From positions 56,872 through 120,871 of the forward strand of contig NXFV01000917.1 of the NCBI GenBank assembly GCA_002803225.1: a DNA stretch of 64,000 nt, written 5' to 3'. Origin of the DNA: Gamarada debralockiae (taxonomy: Eukaryota; Ascomycota; Leotiomycetes; Helotiales; Hyphodiscaceae). Under the pieces are notes generated by a model that made no database searches, was not told where the DNA came from, and saw only the letters and a list, made by a program, of their open reading frames with translations. Position numbers and translations under genes: made by a program. The number at the start of each line of letters is the position of its first letter. The stretch's first letter is position 1. Shown in pieces: positions 58,347 to 64,000 of this stretch.

Positions 58347-59645
58347 CTAATCACTGCCCGATGAGCTCCCAATCACCTTTCCGGAACTTTCTGAGTTCTT
58401 ATCTGCGTATCTAGTAAAAATATCCAAGAGAGAGCAAACTATAATTAATATACCACCGAAAATAAACGTACATAGCTGGTCTAGATCCTCGAATGAAGCA
58501 ATAGACCAAGGCAAGGGGGAATCCCACATATAGAATAAATGAGAAAACTGTCTCATAAGTAGAAAACCAGGAAGCATTAGCTGCAATGAAACCAAAATGC
58601 TCCCAACAACGCGAAGCAAATCCTTTACAGACATTATACTAAATTTCTCAAACAAAAATAAAGGAGAAAGAATCAACAAGAAAGCTAGTAAGAGATAGGC
58701 TGGACCTTCGGTGGCGTTTCCCACTAACCAAAAGAATTCCATTTGGAACACTTCTTCCCTCAGTCCAATTCGAGCATAAGGTCCCACTGGAATATGGCTA
58801 ATTGATTGAGAGAGCAGTCTAGCAAGTTTGCTACCCTGTACTCTCCCCTGGCGAAATCCAGGAACAAAAGCTGGCAAAATTGGGATTAGCTTTGGAGTCC
58901 AAAAGCCCCATTCGAGGTCGAAATATCGAATTTCGAAATAATTTATCGTGACAAGCAAGAAGGTTGTCAATAGGCAACTGAACACTAGAGACCGAAGTTG
59001 TTTTTTTGTCCGCCACCAATTCAAACCCAAAACGATTGACAAAAAAACCCCAAATATAGCACCAGTTCGCAGTACTGCAACACTTGCCGACATAGGACCA
59101 AAATACCGAGTCGACACCTCTTCACCTAGCCAATATTTTGTACGGGTATGTAGTAAGACATCGACTGCAGCGACTAGGGGATACGCATATGCAGAGACAA
59201 GATTAATATCGAGTGTCAACAGATGAGCCCATTTCTCTCCCGTCTGTTTCTCGTCTACAAAAATGCGAGCGAGGAAACAGCTGGCGAAGGTAAGCATCCA
59301 AGCCGCCCAGCTTCCGGGGCCGTAGAACCCGGAAACTTCATTGATGCCGAACTCGCTAGTGAAATTAGGCTTGCCTGGCCATCCTGCAGCATACTCTCTG
59401 AAAGTAGTGTTTTTCGTAAGTGCGGAGATGACGATCCATACGAGGCTAACCAGCATCACTATAGCTATGCACTTGGGGGTATACAGAAGGTAGCTCGCGA
59501 TCAGAGCTTTTCTTTCTCTCTCTCTCAGACGAAAAAAATGTGGATTCGCCGTATTCTCATCATCAGCAGGCTGTTCTTTATTGCTGCCATCGGGAGTAAA
59601 TGCGGGCTCCGTAAAGTTAGACATCGTATATTGGTCTTTATCCAC
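58347..59645 (-). CDS. Intronless multi-pass membrane protein of unknown function
   Basis: A single open frame of 432 residues runs without introns, unusual for this window. The first 45 residues are polar (SNKEQPADDENTANPH), then a basic stretch (RLRERERKALIAS) precedes the first membrane helix (YTPKCIAIVMLVSLVWIVI). About nine hydrophobic segments follow, for example GSWAAWMLTFASCFLARIF, LVSAYAYPLVAAVDVLL, VAVLRTGAIFGVFLSIVLGL, LVFSCLLTTFLLVTINYF, AYLLLAFLLILSPLFLF, GSILVSLQLMLPGFLL and FIFGGILIIVCSLLDIF. The tail is Ser-rich. The motif SGFYGPGSWAAWML may be family-specific. I recognise no known domain. The gene lies between repeat copies in a transposon-rich island. Confidence 0.75.
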   Translation of the reverse strand: MDKDQYTMSNFTEPAFTPDGSNKEQPADDENTANPHFFRLRERERKALIASYLLYTPKCIAIVMLVSLVWIVISALTKNTTFREYAAGWPGKPNFTSEFGINEVSGFYGPGSWAAWMLTFASCFLARIFVDEKQTGEKWAHLLTLDINLVSAYAYPLVAAVDVLLHTRTKYWLGEEVSTRYFGPMSASVAVLRTGAIFGVFLSIVLGLNWWRTKKQLRSLVFSCLLTTFLLVTINYFEIRYFDLEWGFWTPKLIPILPAFVPGFRQGRVQGSKLARLLSQSISHIPVGPYARIGLREEVFQMEFFWLVGNATEGPAYLLLAFLLILSPLFLFEKFSIMSVKDLLRVVGSILVSLQLMLPGFLLMRQFSHLFYMWDSPLPWSIASFEDLDQLCTFIFGGILIIVCSLLDIFTRYADKNSESSGKVIGSSSGSD

Positions 59646-59679
59646 TGCCTGAGAGTTTGGGAATGTCGATAAGGACTAT

Positions 59680-60105
59680 ACAAAAATCAGCACGCACCTC
59701 AAAGACCGCGTCGTGGCGACGAAGATTCGAGCACTCTCTACAAAGGCGGGGGAGCATCACACGGCTGCAGGAGTAATTCCGAATCAATGGGCATCTGACA
59801 AAGCTACCTCAGCCGGGAATACGCAAATAAAAGTGTTGACGGACTTAGTCAAGTCGCTGGTGAAGACAATGGAAGAACAGAAACAAACGCACGCGAATCA
59901 GATCGAAACCCTCCTTACACAGATCGAAACACTCAAAACCCAACTTACGGATGTGTCGACACAAGTCGCAGACCTAAGCTATTGAGAGGCATCTCTAGAG
60001 AGGATTGAAAGCGCAAGAGCAGCCGCTCGAGAGGCCACACTACCTACGCAGATCCGCGAAAGACGTATCGATTCTTAAGAGGATCCTCTTGGCGCGTCTC
60101 AAGTT
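59680..60105 (+). pseudogene. Gag-like coiled-coil fragment, interrupted
   Basis: The frame from about 59713 (ATKIRALSTKAGEHHTAAGV) is open for 90 residues, with the heptad-like tract VLTDLVKSLVKTMEEQKQTHANQIETLLTQIETLKTQL. It stops at TGA after DLSY. The following sequence in the same frame reads EASLERIESARAAAREATLPTQIRERRIDS and then stops again. This composition is typical of retrotransposon gag or structural-protein N-termini in fungi. No reverse transcriptase, integrase or LTR was found nearby, so the assignment is tentative. Confidence 0.4.
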
Positions 60106-60676
60106 GTAACACGGCCTGAGCGGAGCCTGTAAGAGAGCCCGCGCTTGAGCATAGCAAGACCGGTGCCAGCACGAGACCGCGCGAGCAGAGCAGTTCCCGT
60201 AGAATCGCTGCTCTCCACATTAACTCTCGGCGTAAATGGATTGCTCTCTACCTACAGAAAATGTTTTGTAAGCCCGGTCGAGTTATTATAGGCTTGTACA
60301 AAGACGAGGACGACGTGAGTAGCAAGTAGATCTTCTCACTTTGTAAATGTTATTGGATGCCAGAGAGGCATATTTGAGACAGTATGAGCTGACTGAGGTT
60401 CAATTGAAGGGGGGCCTAGGGCCCTTATATACACAGAAAGTGGGTCTAATCTTATTTCCAATAAATGTTATCTGAGGAGCAGAAGTCAGCTTTCCTGAAC
60501 CTGGCTCTCTAGGTAAAGTAGCACGATAGTATCAGTTGTTCAAGGGTGTGCTATCTACGACTTGCGCTCACTGATTTCTTTGAGTAAGTAATGCCATCGC
60601 CCTGGGCATAGTAAGGAGATTCCTCGGTTCTAACAGTATCCAAGAGTACAGTAAGGCTTGGCCAAGCCTGAGCTAC
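59986..60676. other. Unassigned region after the gag-like fragment
   Basis: This 690-bp stretch has no recognisable gene. It includes GC-rich decayed coding-like sequence up to about 60260, then a more A+T-rich tail with GGGGCCTAGGGCCCTTATATA near 60420. It is most likely mobile-element residue. Confidence 0.35.
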
Positions 60677-61854
60677 CTACTGCCAGTTGGCAAGAATCGT
60701 CTGACCCTCCTTTAAACCCGCTAACCTTACTGTCTCCTTCCACACAAGCTCCCTCTTCGCCGCATTCCTCGACTCCTCGCTCGTCTCTAACGGTGTTCTC
60801 CCATCAAAGTACTTGTCCTTCGGAAATCCCTCCATCTCACCAGCCTTAAACGCCGCCTCCAAGACATCGCCCGCCGAGCGGCTCGGGGACCTTATCATCC
60901 CGTTGTTCGGTTTCAGATACAGTATGAGCGGATAGATGATCTTGAAGGCAAGCACACGAATCATCCACGGCGCAAGCCGCTGTAGACCGCTGATCATAGG
61001 GCCTGGGTCAACGCCGAGGACACATATTTTGCTCAGCTCGGCATCGGCGCCTAGGCGCGCCTGCAGCTCATGCTGCATCATAATCAAGAAGAGCTTGGCA
61101 GCGCCGTATCGCCGGTACCCGCCGCGGAAGGAGCTGTCTTCGGTCGCGGGGCTCCATAGCCCTTTGGCGATCGCCTCGAAACTAGCGGCATCGGAGACAA
61201 AGGCTTTGTATTTCGGATCCTTGAAGGCGTTGGTGACCGCGTTGCGCGGATCATTAGGACTAGGGGGTGTATCGTTAGTTGGCTTCGGTCCTTGAAAATC
61301 TATTGTAGGCTGTACAAAATAGGCACTTTACTCGTGGCTCTGGCTTCCAATCACGATGATTCGGCCGGCCTCCTTGTCTATGCTCGTGAGCAAAAGAAGG
61401 GTGAGCAGCCAGTGCCCAAGATAGTTTGCCGCGAAGGTCGTGTCGAGTCCGTCATCTGTCCACGTCTGCTTGCCGAAGTCCTGGACGCCAGCGTTCAGGA
61501 TGAGGGCGCGGATTGGCGGGATTTCACCTGCAGAAACGCGAGCCTGTATAATGGTTTTAAAACTGAGACTAAGAGCTCGATCACGGGTAGAGAACACAAC
61601 AGACTCACATTGATCCCTTCCGTAACCTGGCGAATATTGTCGAGCTTTGTCAAATCAAGGGCCACGACATCATGCCGATGTGTCGGACCATGTGCAAGGG
61701 CCGAGGCGAGAGCGGCTGCGTGAGTCGTGTTACGGACGGTATAGAGCCCGTAGAAGGCTGAAAGTTCGGCTTTCGAGGCGATTTGCTCTACGATGGCGCT
61801 ACCGAGCCCGCCATTTGCTCCAGTTACGAAGATAGTTCCTTTGTCGACAGCCAT
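60677..61854 (-). CDS. Short-chain dehydrogenase/reductase
   Basis: This encodes an NAD(P)-dependent SDR of the retinol-dehydrogenase/WW-domain oxidoreductase-like fungal type; its substrate is unknown. Three exons join: MAVDKGTIFVTGANGGLGSAIVEQIASKAE... to TEGIN; ARVSAGEIPPIRALILNAGVQDFG... to VIGSQSHE; and FQGPKPTNDTPPSPNDPRN... to ILANWQ at 60677. The Rossmann motif is TGANGGLG, the NAG strand is ILNAGVQ, and the catalytic YxxxK is YRRYGAAKLF. Introns at about 61610-61545 and 61330-61300 have regular borders. An upstream in-frame ATG at 61875 is possible. It sits in a repeat island but is intact, with good codon frames; it may have been carried or retained there. Confidence 0.85.
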
Positions 61855-62514
61855 ATTAGGTGGAATTAAAGGCAATAAAGACTGAAATAGTGGTGAATAG
61901 TTAAAAGAAATAATAATTAGAGAAGATAGGTGAGGTAAAGAAGAACTGTTAAATTGTTAGCTGACGGCGCTAACGCATCTGACTTAGGGGGGCTTTAGTA
62001 TTGCAGGGGTCTAATTCAAGGGTGTATACTTCGTACTTTATATATTTTTTATCCTTCTAAGGGCTTAGGTCGTCTTTGACTCGCTGCTCTTGCCTAGCTC
62101 GTAGTTTTTCCTGCGCCGCTACACCCCCTTCCCCAGCCTAGAATATTTTGTTAGGTCCTCCCGGCGGGCGTTCTCCAGAAAGAAATTGCTTACTACAGTA
62201 GACCTCTTCGTCCGTAACTCGTCATTATAAAACTGCCTGAATCTCTCTCGGTCTGTATCACAAATCTACTTAGCCCTTTTCTGTTCTTCTATCGTAACCT
62301 TGTGCGCGCGAACATCCTTACTAAGTGAGTGGCAAATTCTCCAGAACTAGAAACTTTGGCTGCTTGTGGAAACTTCTAGAAGCACGCTACACTACGCTAC
62401 GCATCCACGTGATATCAATAAAATGCGTAATCAAAATACGATTCATGTGGCTGTGAATATAATATTAGGTGAGGGCGGTAAATCCTTCCTCGCTTATTAA
62501 GATACGGCACTCTG

Positions 62515-62893
62515 TGTACTACCCACTTTGTCCGGATAAATCCGGCAGGCAGGTTTCCTTATACCCTATGTCTTTAAACTTTAAAATTAGATTTGAACTT
62601 GAAAGAAGCTCTAGACTACGGCCCCGAATTCCGGGGATAGGTTAATAGTCATAACAAAGCAAGGGGTAATAGCTATAGCAGCTTTTGACGCTCTTAATAG
62701 AACGGTCGACAGTAAGGCCAAATTACAGTATTTTTCTAACTGCAAGTCAAGCCTTTGTAGAGAAATAGCTAAAGAACAATAGTAAACTGATTATTGCTCT
62801 ATATATTTATGTGGTAGGGATTTAAGAACCCTAGACTGTGAAGTCTTTCCGGCACGCAGGGTTTTCCGGCACGCAGGGATGGACGTTATTTGG
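62515..62893. repeat. Dispersed repeat family with CCCTGYGTGCCGG ends, copy 2 (inverted)
   Basis: The block order is the reverse complement of 57402-57800: GTCCGGATAAATCCGG, CTATGTCTTTAAACTTT, GGCCCCGAATTCCGG, GAGAAATAGCTAAAGAACAA, TAGGGATTTAAGAACCC. It ends in a doubled TTTCCGGCACGCAGGG word, followed by ATGGACGTTATTTG. The homology with copy 1 continues a dozen bases past the doubled word, so the exact terminus is unknown. Together with copy 1 it makes an inverted pair about 5 kb apart, enclosing the membrane-protein gene and the SDR. Confidence 0.65.
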
Positions 62894-63299
62894 GAAAGGT
62901 ATCATGCATCGTGATAGGTCAGGTTAGTGTTGTGGCAAGCGACGACAGACCAAGGGATAGATCCGCGTGGCGATCATGTATGAATTTGCGCGCCATAACA
63001 GCCACAAGGCTGATAACGATTTCCTATATAGGTGTGAGGCCTTAGAGATTGGATAAGACCCCTTTATAAGTATTAGAGATAGTATAAGCTCGGTGGTAAA
63101 GCTATAGTAGAGGAAGTTTATTATGCTATAAAAAGAGACTCTTTATAAATTTAAGAATAAGGCGATGATATAAACATGATTTTCTAGTAGGAGGGATTCA
63201 GAATATCCTAGGGTGGCCACGGAATATAACTTATTAGAAAATATAGGAGATATTAAGGTTTGTACAGATTTTAAGATACTTAAAGTCAAAGTACCTATT

Positions 63300-63345
63300 A
63301 ATTTTTCCGGCACGCAGGGTTTTCCGGCACACAGGGATAGACATT
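63300..63345. repeat. Isolated end of the CCCTGYGTGCCGG repeat family
   Basis: The doubled word TTTTCCGGCACGCAGGG / TTTTCCGGCACACAGGG occurs again here, followed by ATAGACATTA, as at the end of copy 2. The sequence to its left does not match the rest of copy 2, so this is either a solo end or a truncated, diverged member. A TA dinucleotide follows the terminal GGGA. Confidence 0.55.
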
Positions 63346-63738
63346 AGAATGAAGATTTAGTACGTCAGCCCAGCCAAGGCAGCGAATCAATGCCTGCAAT
63401 TAGTAGGGTGAGATAGAATAGTATTAACCGTTTGACCCATTTTTGTTACTATTTAATTGATGAAATATAGTAGAGAGGAAAAGAGAAAGACAGGATCGCG
63501 TTGGTGCCTAGAAGTTAGATTATCACGGTGACCGCTGCGAAGTAGTGGGTCAAACCTTGGAAATGATTCTTGCACTCAAAATCCGAGTCAAATCCTCAAC
63601 GGGTTGTGAATCGTTCCCCCTTAAAAGGTAGTTTTAGATATTCTAAAAATACGGAGGTCGCGGCCATAAGTTCGCTGAATTCGGCGGCTATCGCACCTGA
63701 ACATAGCTGGAAAGTGGCCGACTTTAACTCCAGACAGT

Positions 63739-63899
63739 GGGCACTCACTAAACAATGAATATTCACCAGAGAGCGAACAGTCATACCCCGGTGAGCACTC
63801 ACAAACAGTGAATATTCACCACAGAGTGAACATTCACTCCCTAGCGAGCACTCACTAAACAGTGGATATTTACCGCAGAATGAACAGCCACCCGCTCGA
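63739..63899. repeat. Tandem repeat, three units of about 53-54 bp
   Basis: Units start at 63739, 63793 and 63846. Each reads GCACTCACTAAACARTG, then ATATTCACC, then GAGNGAACA with a variable tail. Each unit holds both CACTCAC and GTGAAT/GTGAAC words, so the array can fold on itself. Copies are about 80 percent alike by eye. The function is unknown. Confidence 0.75.
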
Positions 63900-64000
63900 G
63901 TAGACATAGTGATTCGAGAAGTCGGTTTCGAGAAAGGGCACCAGGGGTTGACAGAATTCGTGCACCACTTCAAAAAAAAGACGCGACCACAGCTCTCCAA

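Larger units (their letters stand above)
61876..64000. other. Repeat-rich region to the right window edge
   Basis: No intact gene is seen. A minus-strand reading around 62155-62335 (VRAHKVTIEEQKRAK, stop, ICDTDRERFRQFYNDELRTK) looks like a decayed protein I cannot name. Repeat copies at 62515-62893 and 63300-63345, and the tandem array at 63739-63899, are annotated separately. The 404-nt open frame on the minus strand at 63596-64000 runs through the tandem array and is probably not a gene. Confidence 0.5.

Noticed and set aside
1..64000. CRISPR array or bacterial operon features
   Set aside because: No regularly spaced direct repeats with unique spacers; spliced genes show this is a fungal nuclear sequence.
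63596..64000. Minus-strand frame rich in Cys and Ser reaching the right edge
   Set aside because: It crosses the 53-bp tandem array, which alone explains its ECSL/EYSLF repeats.

Overview
This is nuclear DNA of a filamentous ascomycete (Pezizomycotina; Leotiomycetes is my guess, on protein resemblance only). The evidence is the gene style. Genes lie on both strands with introns of about 46-60 nt, GT..AG borders and CTAAC/CTGAC branch sites a few bases before the acceptor. The gene set is typically fungal: CLC channel, chorismate mutase, Mdv1-like WD40 protein, Vps15, U2A', Dpb3-like histone fold, and a NACHT-WD40 protein of the HET-E class. All coordinates and splice sites were worked out by eye from the sequence; no search was run.

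Layout. 0-13 kb is ordinary: an SDR cut by the left edge, a CLC chloride transporter, a small membrane-anchored LysM protein, a decayed stretch (5.3-7.2 kb), a C2-domain protein, a xylitol/sorbitol-type dehydrogenase and a secreted lactonase-like beta-propeller. 13.5-18.1 kb holds an intact 1467-residue NACHT-WD40 protein with ten almost identical WD40 units. It is followed at once by two non-autonomous DNA transposons (MITEs) with clear target duplications. 19-31 kb is gene-poor: an atypical SDR and an amino-acid permease are intact, but three other loci (19.3, 28.3 and 31 kb) are pseudogenes with single nonsense changes and frameshifts, and there are degenerate tandem and inverted repeats.

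31.8-54 kb is the housekeeping block: Dpb3-like histone-fold subunit, U2A', Vps15, a small charged protein, a mucin-like SH3 membrane protein, a GMP synthase locus with about ten frameshifts, Bcp1, chorismate mutase, Mdv1/Caf4-like protein and an MCT-type MFS transporter. 55-64 kb becomes repeat-rich. An aldo-keto reductase is followed by copies of at least two repeat families, an intronless multi-pass membrane protein of unknown function, a gag-like coiled-coil fragment, another SDR and more repeats.

How the genes fit together: there is no biosynthetic gene cluster. The shared theme is a housekeeping core flanked by two repeat-rich islands that hold the fast-evolving genes (NLR-type receptor, unknown membrane protein, SDR). 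The most notable items are the homogenised WD40 array of the NLR with adjacent MITEs, and the GMP synthase gene broken by many single-base indels while its protein sequence stays conserved.
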